Positions 35,080 through 47,571 of a stretch of 64,000 nt of DNA are shown one piece after another. Both the position numbers and the translations under genes were made by a program. Under the pieces are notes generated by a model that saw only the letters and a program-made list of their open reading frames with translations, was not told where the DNA came from and did not search any database. Position 1 is the stretch's first letter. Each line of letters begins with the position of its first letter. The stretch spans positions 5,923,087-5,987,086 of the forward strand of contig JAULSN010000004.1 of NCBI GenBank assembly GCA_033439765.1. The letters are read 5' to 3'. The stretch is from Lasiosphaeria ovina. Its lineage: Eukaryota > Ascomycota > Sordariomycetes > Sordariales > Lasiosphaeriaceae.

Positions 35080-35664
35080 TCAGAGGGAGTGGTAATCATG
35101 CTCACGCTTGTTCATAGGCAGGCTCACACCGGGGTCCCGTGGCACGCCCGGGTCTCGAACCTCTTCCGAAGCCTGGTCAAAGAGCCCCTTGCCGAGCCCG
35201 CGGGCGCCCGAGCCGCCATACGACTTGAGGACGCGCTTGAGCTGCCCGACGTCGCTCGGCGGGGCGGGCAGTCCGAGGGCGGCAGGGTAGCCGCGATCGA
35301 CGAGCTCCTGCTTGTAGATCTCGCTGCGGACGGCCTGGCGCGCGCCCTTGACGGAGGACTCGCCGGCCGCCTTCAGCTTGTCCAGCCCCAGCGGGGCGTG
35401 CAGCACCTTGGCCGCTCCCACGGCGCCGGTCTCGGCCCCCAAGATGGCGCCGCCGTGGCGCACCATCTTACGGAAGCTCTTCTGGTACTTGGCCTTGAGC
35501 TGGTCGTCCGTCATGTGACGCGCTCGCTCGTCCCGGCGGAGGCCCGTCGCCTTCCGCGAGGACGAGCCGAGGGTTACGTCTCGCGTCTCAGGGCGCGGTG
35601 CCCGGCTGCCGGTGATCAGCCGCGAGGCGTCGCTGATGTCCTCGCGCTTGATACCGAACACCAT
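35080..35664 (-). CDS. Small basic hypothetical protein
   Basis: This is a 194-residue frame from an ATG at 35664. Immediately upstream, the minus strand reads GCTAAC then TTATTCAG, eight bases before the ATG. With a GTACGT donor this fits a 75-nt 5' UTR intron (35671-35745), which supports a real transcript. The protein is basic at the N-terminus (RRDERARHMTDDQLKAKYQK), then has a Gly/Ala-rich segment (GGAILGAETGAVGAAKVLHA) and an amphipathic stretch (SEIYKQELVDRGYPAALGLP). There is no signal peptide and no domain I recognise. Neighbours are unrelated. Confidence 0.65.
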   Translation of the reverse strand: MVFGIKREDISDASRLITGSRAPRPETRDVTLGSSSRKATGLRRDERARHMTDDQLKAKYQKSFRKMVRHGGAILGAETGAVGAAKVLHAPLGLDKLKAAGESSVKGARQAVRSEIYKQELVDRGYPAALGLPAPPSDVGQLKRVLKSYGGSGARGLGKGLFDQASEEVRDPGVPRDPGVSLPMNKREHDYHSL

Positions 35665-35670
35665 CTTGGC

Positions 35671-35745
35671 CTGAATAACAGGTTAGCAAGATTCTATCAT
35701 TGAGAAGGGTGGGCACTTGGTGAGTCAAGCAAAGTCTCGACGTAC
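35671..35745 (-). promoter_or_regulatory. Probable 5' UTR intron
   Basis: GTACGT donor, GCTAAC branch site and CAG acceptor lie directly in front of the ATG of the gene at 35080-35664. No upstream in-frame coding exon is apparent. Confidence 0.45.
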
Positions 35746-36586
35746 TTTAGTGTATGTCAAGGAGGGGTGGTGTGGTGAGTTGGTGCAATGAGAGAATCAG
35801 GACCTGGGTGTTGGGTGTTGGGTGCAGGGCGGTATGCCGAAGATACCGGGGGTCGCCGGGGGGGTTGAGGGAACATAGAACAGGTTAGTCAGGGGCCTGA
35901 GTGACTTGCCCAAAGCTTGCCTGTGTTGAAGAAAGAAAAGAAGAAAAGAGAAGGCCAGGAAATGAACTTGGAGGTGAGGAGATGGGCCGACTTTATGCAG
36001 AAAGCATGAACCGAAGTTGCAAACCTCTCAAGACCCTCCACGTCTCTGAACAAGATGCCCGCGGCCACACTCAACGACTGATATACAGATGATCAATCAT
36101 AAAATACAGTAACACCCGTTTATAGTGTTCTGATTGGAGCCGTCTAATTACAGTTTCTCGTGTCAACTCACTTCCAACGACACTGCTGCGATGAGTAATA
36201 TATTGGGTTAACAATGAGACACACCCCGAACTCTTGTGATTGGCCAGTCGAGGTACGTACCAAGGGACTTTTGTCGTTAGCCAGTCGCAGCGTTGTCGGT
36301 CGAAGCCTTGCGCATGCCAGTGTGGCTTGGGTCAGGCCTACGCCCGGCGCCTGCATCGCTGCGAGCCGGTAAACGCCGCGATGGTATTTGGCGCCAGGCA
36401 CGCAGCAGGCTGAGAAGCGCGCTGCTGACCTCGTGGTGATATGTATTTAGCCCACCCACCCTCTTCACTTTGCTTAGCAGCTGGACTGGTGCCGATACCA
36501 GTGGAAGGTCACGCTGACTCTTGAGCTATTCGTCTAGTTCCACCGTGGCCCACGTCACGGCAGAATAATAGCGCTCTTGGAACACC
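35746..36586. other. Intergenic stretch between divergent genes
   Basis: Shared upstream region of the small hypothetical gene (-) and the CLR5 gene (+). It contains a tandem GGGTGTT pair near 35812-35825 and nothing else I can support. Confidence 0.4.
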
Positions 36587-38226
36587 ATGGATTCGCACCA
36601 GCTCGAAGATGCAGTCGATACCGACTCTCCGGAAAATCCCGTGGCCGAACCGCCACCTCTCGAGCCTTCCGCCTCCACCGGACAGCCCGCTGCCACAGAC
36701 CCTTTGCTCGGACCCAGGCCCGCCACACTCGACACCTGTCGTGACGAGATATACCACCTCTATATCTCTGAGAATAAAACCTTGGCCGAGGTTAGAGAAA
36801 CTCTGAAGCGAGATTTCGATCTTGACGTGAAGTGAGTTTCGCTTGGCAAAGCACGCATTAAAATCAAAGCATCGTTGTCTAACCGAAGGTGGCATGCAAT
36901 CAAACCAATAGACCGAAGCCCCTGAAGACGAAGCTTGGCAAGTGGGGATATAGCAAGAATCTGAAAAGAGGCGACGCGCTGCAGATCATTCAGACCAAGG
37001 CCCGCCGCGAAGCCCAAGGCAAACAGTCGGCCGTCTTTCTGCGCGGACGGGTTGTCGACATAGACAAGGTCGCGCGACACGCGAAACGGGCAGGCCTGTT
37101 ACACCCCCAGCAGCAGCAGACAGCTCTCCCAGATGAGTCCCGGGCCTTGGTTGCTACAAGAGATGTCGTGTGTATCACGCCGCCGCCGTCGCTTCCCGGA
37201 TCTCTCCCCGTGATCCAGCAGTGGCGAGTCCCGGAGAAGATTCTCGTCGACGTCGACGCCCTGATCAGGGGCATGTTTGAGGCTAGGTCGTGGCGTCCAA
37301 ACGGACACGACCTGTTGATCCGTAGCTCGTGGTCGCAGACGTCCGAGTCGATAACGCTGGAGCGGTTCCGCGCCAACCTCAACAACGGCAGCGACGCGGC
37401 GCGGCGCAGCGACTTTGGCGTGGCGTTCGACTACTGGAAGGCGGCGTTCATACAGGTCGAGACGCTGGTCAAGGCCGAGTACCACGACGTCATACCGAAC
37501 TTGGTGCAGAGAATCAACGACCTTAACGCCGAGGGCCAGGGCGACGTGGCTGCGCGGCTCAAAACCCACATCGCCGAGTGCTGCAGGACGTTCGCGGCGC
37601 TAACCAAGACCAACTCGTCGAGGCTGTCTATTCTCCGCGGCCTCGGCCAGCTGGACATGGCGCACATGGTCGACGTGGAGGAGAAGATCCTGCGGTGCTT
37701 CAAGGAGCTGTTCGAGGATGAGTGCTACCTCGGACCGCTCTACTACAACAGCTTCGTCATGATGATCAACACGGCGCGGCGCCGGCTCCAGAGGTCGCCG
37801 TGGATTGGCTTTGACGAGTGTCTACCGGACCTGTCACGCCTGGACGCGCTCTTCGGGCCGTGGGACCGGCGGACGCTAGATGTCGCCAGTCTCCGCGTCG
37901 AGATCTTGATTCTCAGGGGGCGTCTGGGCGAGGCCGAGGCCGAGGCGAGGGCGTTTGTGGACCGGGCCGATGCCGTGCAGAACGACGAGTGGCAGCGCTT
38001 CTACAATCTCACTCGTGCCTGCTTCTTCCTTGGCAGCGCCCAGTACGCGCTGAGGAAGCGAGGCGAGGCTATTGAGAGCCTGTCGGACGCCCAGCGGTAT
38101 GAAGTGGAACTGTCCAAGCTCAACGATTTTGGCATTTTTACCGGGGAGAAGGTGAGGATCAAGATTTATCTGGAGGCACTGAAAGATGAAAACTGGGCTC
38201 GGACGGAAGCGCCGGGTGAGTGTTAA
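36587..38226 (+). CDS. CLR5-domain protein with TPR-like C-terminal region, two exons
   Basis: Exons are 36587-36831 and 36912-38226, giving 519 residues. The 80-nt intron (GTGAGT..AATAG) is phase 2 and splits the CLR5 domain exactly (FDLDVK to PKPLKTKLGKWGYSKN). The domain occupies about residues 50-105: CRDEIYHLYISENKTLAEV, then LGKWGYSKNLKRGD. It is a DNA-binding-like module named after the Neurospora cellulase regulator CLR-5 and is common in fungal accessory proteins. An acidic, Pro-rich leader precedes it. Residues 270-510 are helical with TPR-like pairs (FKELFEDECYLGPLYYNSF, LRVEILILRGRLGEAEAEAR, CFFLGSAQYALRKRGEAIES). The last codons contain GTGAGT, so an alternative final intron adding about 17 codons is possible. 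The regulatory target is unknown. Confidence 0.85.
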
Positions 38227-39043
38227 AGTAAAGTGAGATGCTCAAGTTGACATTTCCCCTCAATATAATTACCAGGGTTGGCTGCCGTGATGTGCGTTCT
38301 AAAGCTTCACCATTTCGACTTGGCTTGTTGAGTATTTTCGAGTGTGCGAGGTTGATTTACCCCAGGTTAGACGTGGAGGGGCGAGGCTGCAAGCCGGACT
38401 TGTGAATGTGAATTGTGCGAATTGTGCGCTAATTGTGCAAAAGACTGTCTTGAGACAGCAAATGTTGGAGCCTCGCCGTTGTCAACATGACGAGGGGTAA
38501 ATGTGACTGCACAATGGCTGATCTCACGAGTAGGTAGCAGAAACAGTGATTCCAAAAGGCTGGAACATGTATGCGTGATGCATCCATGACCAAGGTCGCG
38601 AGAGGCCGATGCGAGGACGACACTAATGTGAAATGGAAGTCTATGGCTGAGATAACACGGATGTGATATGCAAATGCTGCCGGCACTGTCGTGAGATCAT
38701 GTGAGAAGACATTGTCGGGAATATCGGATTTATTTGCAACTAAAACAAGGACATCTTTTGTGGGTATTGAACATGTGCAGGTTGGGCGGGACAGGACGGC
38801 TCTCGCACGATGGAGACAAAGCAGAACCAAGAAAGAATCCTCATGACGGGCCACATTAGTAACCCAAAACCGCCAAAAACACCAAGCAACCCTTTCCAAA
38901 AACAAAGAGCACCAAAATTATTATATATCCAAAAAATGGAACCATTTCAAGAAGGGGTCGGGGGAGAGAAGCGACGGCGAGCAAAATGAATCGTGAATCA
39001 AGTTGCCTGCCGCTGCGTCGACTGTCAAATTTCATGCCGTCGC
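38227..39043. other. Intergenic stretch between convergent genes
   Basis: 3' flanks of the CLR5 gene and the MARVEL gene. AATTGTGC is repeated three times near 38409-38440. No gene is supported. Confidence 0.45.
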
Positions 39044-40127
39044 TTATTGCGAAGGATACGGCTGCTGCTGAGCTCCGTAGGGCTGCTGCTGAGGAGCTCC
39101 GTAGGGCTGCTGCTGAGGGGCAGCATAGGCGGCGGGCTGCTGCTGGTACGGGGGCTGCTGGTAGCCCTCGGCCTTGACGGCACCGAGCTCAGCCTGGCCG
39201 GGGCCAGCTGCGGCAGCAACGTGGTTGTCGTCGCGGATGGCGGCGAGGGTGAAGAAGACGAAGTGGACAATAACGAGGACCCTGAACACCACGGTCGGGT
39301 TAGCTAATTGGCCTTCATTTTGACGTGCTCCCCATGGGATGGACTGCAAGTTGTTCAGGTGATCTCCACACCCCTCCCACGCCTCAGCTATAATTGGGGT
39401 GCAGAGTGCGGGGTTTCAGGACGCGAGTTCCCGGCCGCGCTCATTGGGCGGACCAAGCCTTGGACTGCGCGGTTCCTTTGGTTCTAATGCACACCCCCCA
39501 CCCCAGAAATGATCTTCGCAAAGCTTACCAAACTAGGGCGCCGAGGCCAGCGCACGCTCCAAGGGCGGAGCCCTCGTCCTTGTACTCCTTGGGGAGACGG
39601 CCGCCGAGAGTGTTGAAGCCGAGCCAAAGGCCTGCAAGACTGGCGGACCAGGCCCAGGCCGAGAGCCAGAAGATGATTGAGAGGATGTAGAGGACGAAAG
39701 CGGCAACGCGATAGAAGTACTGGGGCGCCCAGATCTCGAGAGCGAGCGCGCCACCGTAGACGATCCAAGTCTTGATAACCTGCGAGCCAGATTGGGATCA
39801 GTAAAACGGTACAAACGAGACGATTGCCAGCTCCAGCCTCGCGCTCCCACACGGGGTCCCCCCACACACCCATCCGTGGGGCCGGCCACGCGAGGAAAAC
39901 GAAGTGAATTTAGGAAGTCAAGATCGACAACATACCACGAAGATGACGAGACCGCCAGCGCCGGTGCCATAGACAAGAACGCCGTTATAGCCTCCGAAAA
40001 TGGAGATAGACCAAGCTGCCAGGCCGAGGATGACGACCGAGAGGACAAGAATGGCGCCCTTGATGTAGAGGAGCCAGACGGGCTGGCTGGCCGGCACGCC
40101 GACCGAGACTAATCCGTGGATGCCCAT
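39044..40127 (-). CDS. MARVEL-type four-helix membrane protein, three exons
   Basis: Exons (minus) are 40127-39936, 39779-39529 and 39281-39044, giving 226 residues. Introns are 156 nt (phase 0) and 247 nt (phase 2, with a GCTAAC branch site), longer than others in the window. The protein has four hydrophobic segments: WLLYIKGAILVLSVVILGL, the FGGYNGVLVYGTGAGGLVIF stretch, AAFVLYILSIIFWLSAWAWS, and VLVIVHFVFFTLAAI. This is the layout of fungal MARVEL proteins such as the NCE102/eisosome group. The cytoplasmic tail is Gln/Pro/Tyr-rich with repeated QQQPYGAP units. A role in organising the plasma membrane or vesicle traffic is the family expectation; the exact ortholog is not assigned. Confidence 0.82.
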
Positions 40128-43100
40128 TCTGGAAATCTGCTATGCAGTATTGTCGTCGTAGTTGTGTGCGTTGACGAGGGCGCGACAGCTTGCTGGTAAC
40201 AACAAGAGAAGACGAAGAAGAAGAAAAAGGTACAGACAAGGACGCAATGACGAGAGCAGGAGAGGGCTTCAAAACGATGGGGGGTGGGCAGAGGCGCTCG
40301 TCCTTTTAGTATTCGTCTCTTTCTCCTCATTTCACCGTCGACGCCCGATCTGCGCGCCCACGACTCCTGATTGCTCAGAGCCTCACCACAAGGCTTGGCC
40401 TTTTCCTCTCCCTACCGTTTGCCATTTTTGCATGCCGCTTCTTCCCTGCGAGAAACAGCGCTTGCGGTCTGGGCGCCCAACTATTGGAAAGCTGCCATTC
40501 GCCGGGCCCCGGGGTGTGTTCAACCCTTGCGCGTGGCCGGGGCCCGCGACCTCTGCCAAAGCTGAGAGGGCCACCATGCCCCCGAAGGCTGAAAACATGT
40601 CACCAGTGCGGAAATCGATAAATCCAAAGCGCCCCGCTTCCGCTGGCAGGCACTGCCTGGAACAGACACTCAACCCCCGCCCTTATTGGCCAGCCCGTCT
40701 AAGCCACGGCCCTAGCTGCATGACAGTCGGCAGACAAGCTAACGGGAAGCGACTTGGGGCATGCTTGGCGAAGCTCTCCGTTTGTGCTTGATTTCTGTCT
40801 CTGGCGCGACTTATCATTGGGATCATGATATTAATTTAGTGGTCACTGCTGTGGCTTTTTGGCTCACACACATTAGAAACATGGCGAAAACGGAGCAGCC
40901 TTGGGTCTTCACAGAGCATCCGTATCGCGGGACTTGCACAAGGAACGCGGGAGGATATAGGTGATTTGCTTCTGTTGGAACGGGCGAGTTTCGTCAAACG
41001 CTTCTTCCCCAGCTAGTGCACTCCAGTTATCTTGGGCACAGTACGTAGTGCAAAGGTGCGTATCTCCTTCGCTTCAGTTTTGGCATCAGCAAAGCGCCTT
41101 GGATGAGGCTCTCGATGGATACGACGCCACGGCATTCAGGTTTTCTTTGTGAGTCTCTGGCCCGTCCGCATTCTTCGAGATTTGCCAGTACGACGCTCTC
41201 GCGAACGGCCCAGCGGTGAGCCCGCACACTACACTAACAACCGAGCTCCAACATGGAGACCATCGTGGAGAATATACTTAGTAACGGAGCCTGTAACCGC
41301 CCTGGGCTCTAGTGTGGGATTGCACTGAAACCGATCGAGGTCTCGACCTTCGTGCTCGGCATTGAAAATGGGAGACTGACATCCAAAGAAAAAGGGTCTC
41401 GAACAAGCGAGTCCCGCGCCACCATGCGGCTGGAAGCTTGCTTGTCGGGCCTCGTTCGATCTGGCCCCACCCTCCTGCGCCCGCGTCGAGCCTGTCTCCC
41501 CCCAATCCCATGCGACGATATGCACGTCTTTCGGTCCAGCCAAGGCTCTCTCGAGGCCCTGAACATTGACAGCCGCGCATTTCATCGTTCACTGCCCCAA
41601 CGTGCAAGATGATTGAGCCCTATCAGTCCGCATTGAGTCTGTTGAAGCAAGTGGCGCGCGATCTCGAAACAACTCTGAAGAAGCAAGATATCGGAGCAGC
41701 TTTCTTATCAAGATTACTGAGCGCCACGAACGCCCACCCAGATCCGCCCGCGGCCGAGAACCAATTGCTCAAATGTGCGAAAGCCACGGAAGCCGCCACC
41801 TTCAAGCCAAGGGAAAAGGGGTTGGCATCCGGCGCAAGGGGCAATGTTAAAAAAAAATTTCAGCCAAGCCTCCACGGAATGCGACGGCGCGGTCCTGGGA
41901 CAAGTCGCGTGAAATCACGGTGCAAGAACAAAAGAAATCCCTGGAGCGTCGCGTTTAATTGAGCAAAACGGCATCTTCCGTCTTCCGTCGAGGACTCGAG
42001 ACTCTCGAGCCGAGAGACACCCGTCCCGTCACTTGAGGCCGGAAGAGCAGAGCTCCCCGCAGTTCAGTCCAGCACAGTGGAGGTGGCTTAGACTGCTCCG
42101 GCCGCAACTTGAAGCTGAGCTAGCTGGCCGTTAAGTCACAGCTTGACCGATGCTAGCCACGTGTGCTTCACTGCCATCGACTAGGTAAAATAACATGGCT
42201 GGAGCTATTCTTTTTTGCGCCCTTTGTTTGCTCTGCCGAGGTTATAGCACGGAATATCGTCTGTACTATCATTATCGACAGCAGCGCAGCACGTTTATAA
42301 TTAGCAAAGAACAGCGGTGGTTATATGCCAGCGAGTGCCGCGGTCGCATCTCCACTGATGAGCGTCGCATCTGTATTAAGGTTATTCGGTCGGGTCCTTC
42401 ACCGCAATTGTTCCATCCTCGGGATGGAAATTGGATGGACGGAGGATCGAAGGTGCCAAGCAGCAGTGCAGTAGCACAGCGCCGCGGCGGCAGCGACAAC
42501 TCGATGCCCACCAGTGGGCTTGTGCCCCCACAGCTACTGAGCGGGAGGGGGAGGGATTGACTACATCGCCGCTCGGCTCGGCACCTGTCCATATTCCTGC
42601 CCGGTCGTGGATAGACAGACAGACAGACCTCGACGGGGGAAGAACAATAGATGGACATGCTGCATCCAACATCGCACAGCAGCGACTCGTAAATAATAAT
42701 AAGGACGGTACGGAGGTAGCACGGAGGGGTTTAATTTGTGTTCGGTGAAAAGAGGGGCGAGATGAGAGTGTCGTTCGGTTGTGCCGTTGTGGTTTCTTCC
42801 GGCGTTGTATTCAGTAGCACGCAACACAAATCGATATCCACTACCCAGCCAGACGTGGCTGGTTCCACGCCATCCGTTCGGTTCATGACTGCATGGAGAT
42901 TCAGATGCGTCGAGAGAGTTGGTGTGACTCTTGTAGATTGCATATTTTGGAGGCGGCCATAATCACGAATTAAAGCCATCCGAAATGTCCTGTTCGCTGG
43001 TTCGTAACCAACGAATCTCTGTCATTTGTTACGGCAGACACTTTAGTCCAGACTTTCAGATGCCATTACGAGGTTGAGGTTCGCACAACAGCCTATTTAG

Positions 43101-43701
43101 GAGGTGAAAATGCCCTTTTGGGATCAAGTGTTTGCCTGCTTGATCCGTACATGTGCACATTTTGGCCCCCTAATCAGGACAAGTCGCAAAAGAGCCGCCC
43201 ACCCACCGTCCCGGGCCTCCTCCTGGCCGCCGTCTTAGGCCGGTGCAGATGCGGCCACCTTCTTGCGCCGCTTCCCGTCGCCTAAGATGCTGACGGGCAT
43301 TGGCCAAATTCTGACCCCAGGCGATTTCATCCGCAGGCATTCACTCCCGAATCCATCCCATCGTCTGTCTGTCTGGAAAGGATCGCGAGCTGCATGGAGA
43401 TCGGTCGCCTTGGCTGCACTGCAACAACTCTGCCGGTTTCGGCGGCGAAGCGAAGCCGCCATCTCGTAGCGCGCCGCCACGGGTCTGCCGATCGCCCAAG
43501 GCCGGGAATAGGACGCTGCACCTCCGGCAGCCGGAGGTCAAGTGCCGTCCGCGTACTGATGGCCGTCGAATTAAATGCCAGCACATGTCCCAGAAATGGA
43601 AACCAGCGGTGCATGGCAAAGGTTCAAGATCTTTTCCACAAAATAATAAACCCAGACGAACAGCAACAAGAAATCAAGGCCCCCAGGCAAAAAACCCCAC
43701 C
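40128..43701. other. Long gene-free stretch (3.6 kb)
   Basis: Upstream region of the MARVEL gene and flank of the tRNA-like locus. Frames up to 209 codons occur near 40160-40790 but lack domain or codon signs of coding. A short GACA microsatellite (GACAGACAGACAGACC) lies near 42614. No gene is supported. Confidence 0.4.
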
Positions 43702-43709
43702 AAAAAAAA
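43702..43709 (-). terminator. RNA polymerase III terminator of the tRNA-like gene
   Basis: A run of eight T on the minus strand begins seven bases past the discriminator base of the tRNA-Arg-like gene. Confidence 0.55.
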
Positions 43710-43715
43710 GAAATT

Positions 43716-43818
43716 CGATCGCGATGGGACTCGAACCCACAACCTCAGTCTGGACCCTTTTGTTAGGAGGACCACACGCTACCCTGTAGGGCGAGGGTTT
43801 GTTAGCAAACTTGCGATT
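43716..43818 (-). tRNA. tRNA-Arg(CCT)-like gene with short intron and abnormal 5' end
   Basis: Read on the minus strand: a perfect B box (GGTTCGAGTCC); T stem GTGGG/CCCAT; 3' acceptor CGCGATC with discriminator G; and an anticodon arm TGGTC-CTCCTAA-GACTG once a 12-nt canonical-position intron (43752-43763) is removed. The anticodon is CCT (43765-43767). The D region (TCGCCCTACAGGG) is A-box-like but poor. The seven bases directly before T8 do not pair with the 3' acceptor. A partly pairing acceptor (AATCGCA; five of seven pairs) lies 17 bases further upstream. The T-run for Pol III is in place. It may be a tRNA pseudogene or a gene damaged by a short insertion between positions 7 and 8. Confidence 0.5.
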
Positions 43819-44466
43819 TTGAGTTTGTGGAGATATCTCGCCGAAACAGCTGGAGAACACTGACATTACGCCACGCGACCGCTTGGGTGTCTTGTTGTTG
43901 GAGACTTTGGTCCGAAAACTTGGTCTTGAACCCACCCTCGCTTTCCCGTCAGGATTTTGGTACTTCGTGCTCAACACAACACCACCGCAATGCATACAAT
44001 CGCCAGCGCAAGCAGTGCCATTGCTTTGCATTCCTGGACTCTATTGCACTTGGGCAATTGTTTAAAAAATCTGGGTTAATCTCCTGGGCAATTATTTTGC
44101 ACTCCTCACTTCTGCATCACCACTCCAAAATCCGTACTCACAAATTGGGTTGCGCGATGCAACCCAAGACAAAAAGTCACGACAAAACAAAACATCAACA
44201 AAGGATCACGTAGGCAACATGCGCAAGATCAATTCATTCATCCATTCATTGTCTACAGAGCATCTCAATTACACGCGCTCCCGTCGTTCCAGCAAATACA
44301 TGTATCCTGCACGCGACTGGCTGACTAACTGACTCTATTCACAATGTGCTCACCAACTCCAACGACCGAGGAAAGTGAAAAATAAAATAGGATGCAAATG
44401 CTAGCTACAATATGTGATTACCCATTTCCAGTCTCTAGACCGCAGCCCATCATAAAAATCGGCGCC

Positions 44467-47400
44467 TCAAAACCCGCGCAGAAACTCGACCAATGAGATC
44501 GGTTTCCTGACTGCGTTGTTCAGGCCCTCGTGGTACGTGACCCAGACCTTGCTGCCGCCTCCAGCGCCTCCGTCGGCGGCCGTCTGCTCCCTGCGGGCCC
44601 TGGCATTGGCATCGGTCTCGCCGAGGGGCCCGGGGCGCAGGTGCGCGGGGATTTGATCTTTCTGGGCGATGACGCGGCCGAAGAAATCCCTCTTGACGTT
44701 CGACAAGGGGCCGGTGGCGGCGGAGGCGGCAGCCGCTGCGGCGGCGGCGGCGTCCTTCTGCAGCTGCTTGAGAGTGCCCGTCCTCGGCCCCTTGCCGTTC
44801 TCCTTGTTGTTGAACACGTATTCCTCGTGGGCACTGCCGGCCACGGCGCCCGACTGGAAACGCGCCTGGCGTGCGGCGTTTTCGCGCAGCACGAGCGTCT
44901 TGTGTAGCTCCTGGTCGAGCACCTGGCGCACGGCGTAGCGAGTGGGCGCCTGCGAGCCGAGGACGTAGGCTCCGGCCGTCTCGAAGGTGGCCAGGATGTC
45001 GAGATCTCTGTGGGTGAAAGTCAGCATCAAACAGGAGCAATTGGCTGACGCCCGTCCCGGTAGAGGGCCCGCTACTTACGGTTCCATCCGATACACCCAC
45101 TGCGTGTGGTTTATTGGGCCAGCCGTGGCTATGTCCACCTCGATCTTGCCCTTTTGAAGCGTGATGCCGACTTCGGCAAGGGTCTGGGCGGCGCGCCGGA
45201 CCATGGCCTTCTCGCTCTCCCGCCGGACGCTGGCGATGGAGCTGAACTTGTCGCTGCCACCCACGACGACGGGCTTGACATCGGGCGAGATGAGGCGCAC
45301 GAGATACGGCAAAAAGTCGGTCGCAAGGTCCTCGGGGCTGCGGAAATTCCGCGACAGGGTCGGCGGGAGCTGCGCTAAGATCCCCTGCAGCGCAGCGCGG
45401 TTGGACTTCTCTGCCTCGTAGGCTGCAAACGACGCGCGAGGGCCCGAGAAGGGCAGAGGACGGGCAGCGTCGCCGTCGTCGGCAGTGTCTCCCCACTTCT
45501 TTTCATAGCCCGACTGGGGCTGATGTCGGCGCGAGGAGGCGAAGAGATGGTGGCAAGCAAGGACAGGCTGGCTGACGTAGGGGGCAAGCTCCCACTCTTG
45601 GCTGGAAAATATGCGAGACGCGCAGCTGTCGTGGAAGTACATCCACTCGTAGGCCGCGTCGGGTTTGGAGAGAAAGGAGTCATCGTAGAACTCGCGATTG
45701 GGGTACTCGGAGAAAACGTCAGTCATGATACGGTCGACATCGCCGCTCGTATCAATCATCTCTGTCAGGCGGCCCATGGCGTATTTCTTCTGATGCTCCG
45801 AGAAGCCGAGCTGGGCTTGCGGCTGCTCGTGCCGGGTATTCTTGGGCTGAAGAACGGCCGGCGCTGCCTGTTTGGGGAAACCAGCGCCTTCTATGAAGAC
45901 GCGACTGACAATATCCTTGACATTACCGCGGCCGAGACCTCTGGCGCCGCCCCCACCGTGAGCCAGATCCTGCATGACATTCTTGTCGACCCAGAGGCGA
46001 GTGAGGTGTGGGGTAGCGTCTTTGGATGCGGCCTTTAGTCGCCCGGCCACCCATTCTCCGACGACCATGACGCCTCGGAGATCTCCTTCGGCGTTGCTCT
46101 CGGCGCCCCGTTTGGCGTCGATCCCGCTGGACATTCCCCAAGCAGCCTCGCACAGCTTGCGCGCGGCATCTTTCTCGCAGGGAATGCCCTCCTTCTCGAA
46201 GACGGCCTTGAGCCGGGTGACGACTGCCTCGACTGACGGCTTCCCGACATGGATGATTTCTGCGTGGCCAGACTGTCGCAGTGGACGCAGCGACGGGTGG
46301 TAAACGTCGTTGCAGATGAGGATTAGAGGCCTCATCTGTCTGAAGTCGTCGCCTTTCTTCTTCTTCCGTCCCATGCCTGCAGACCCGGTAGCACCCGAGT
46401 TGTTCTTTTGGTCGAGCAAAACAAGATCGATCAGCGCCTTAACAAACCCGCCTTCTCCTGCCGCTCCAGAGCCGGCGACAGCACCGTCGACTTCGTCGAC
46501 AATGACACAGACAGGACGGGCGACCTTTGCTTGCTTCCCGGGCTCCACTTTCCTGTTCTCGACCGTCTTCACCGTCTCAGTCCCGAGACTTGTCCTGATG
46601 CGCCCTTTAACGACGTCCTTGCTACGGTCGTCGCTTGCGTTGATCTCCATGACTTCGTAGCCGGCCTGTTTCGCACAGACATGGGCGAGCGTCGTCTTTC
46701 CCAGGCCTGGCGGGCCGGTGAGCATGAGGATCTTCCGGTGCGGCTTCTCCTCCTCGGCCTGCTGCTGCTGCTGCTGCTGCTGCTGTGCATGCCGGCGCGC
46801 AGCTGCCGACCTGTTTTTGGCGGCGTGGGGGAAGACGATGGGGTCCCAGCGCTTCAGCCAGCGGAGAACTTGGCGGTTGGTCAGGTCGTCTCCGACGAGG
46901 TCCATAAATGTTCGCGCGCGGTACTTCTCGGTCCACATCATGGACCGCTTGGACTTTTTGCCATTTGTAGGGCGCTCTTCGACGGAGCGGATGGGATTGT
47001 CGGGGTTGGCTGGCGGTGTGACGGGTGCGGCAGCTGCTTCCTTGCGCGCGTCGGTAATCTGCTTGTTCGCCGCGTCCATCAGCTCGTGGATGTCGATGCC
47101 AAAATAGCTCTTTTTTGCACGTCCCTCCTTGGTCCTAGATCTTGCCGCCACCATGGACACGTAGGACTCGACAGGGGCGGCCTTTCGCTCCCGGATTGGG
47201 ATCGATTTGCCCGAGCACAAGGAGAGCCAGCATGTGGTGGTATCAGTGTGGCTGTCGTCTAGCCGAGGGGCCAGGGAGGGTGCGGCTTGGGAGTTGAATA
47301 GCCGATCATAGCGCTCGGTTTCTTCGTCTAGGTCCTCGTTCAACTGGCTATCTGGGGGTGTTGAAATCACTTCTTGTGCAGCCGGGAGAGTGTCGGCGGG

Positions 47401-47521
47401 ATCCTCCTGGGGGTCTTTGTGGGTGTCTGTTGTTTCGACAGTTTGAGCTCGAGATTCGGATGTGTCGTGGTCCAACATCCTCCTCTTCGGGGATGGCGGC
47501 CTAATAGCGTCATTTTCGTCA

Positions 47522-47571
<50 letters not shown>

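Noticed and set aside
40162..40791. 209-codon plus-strand frame
   Set aside because: It begins in the 5' region of the MARVEL gene at a GC-rich stretch, with biased Arg/Pro composition and no domain.
44450..45496. 348-codon minus-strand frame overlapping the CTF18 end
   Set aside because: Out of frame with the conserved CTF18 exons and Arg/Pro-rich; a shadow frame.
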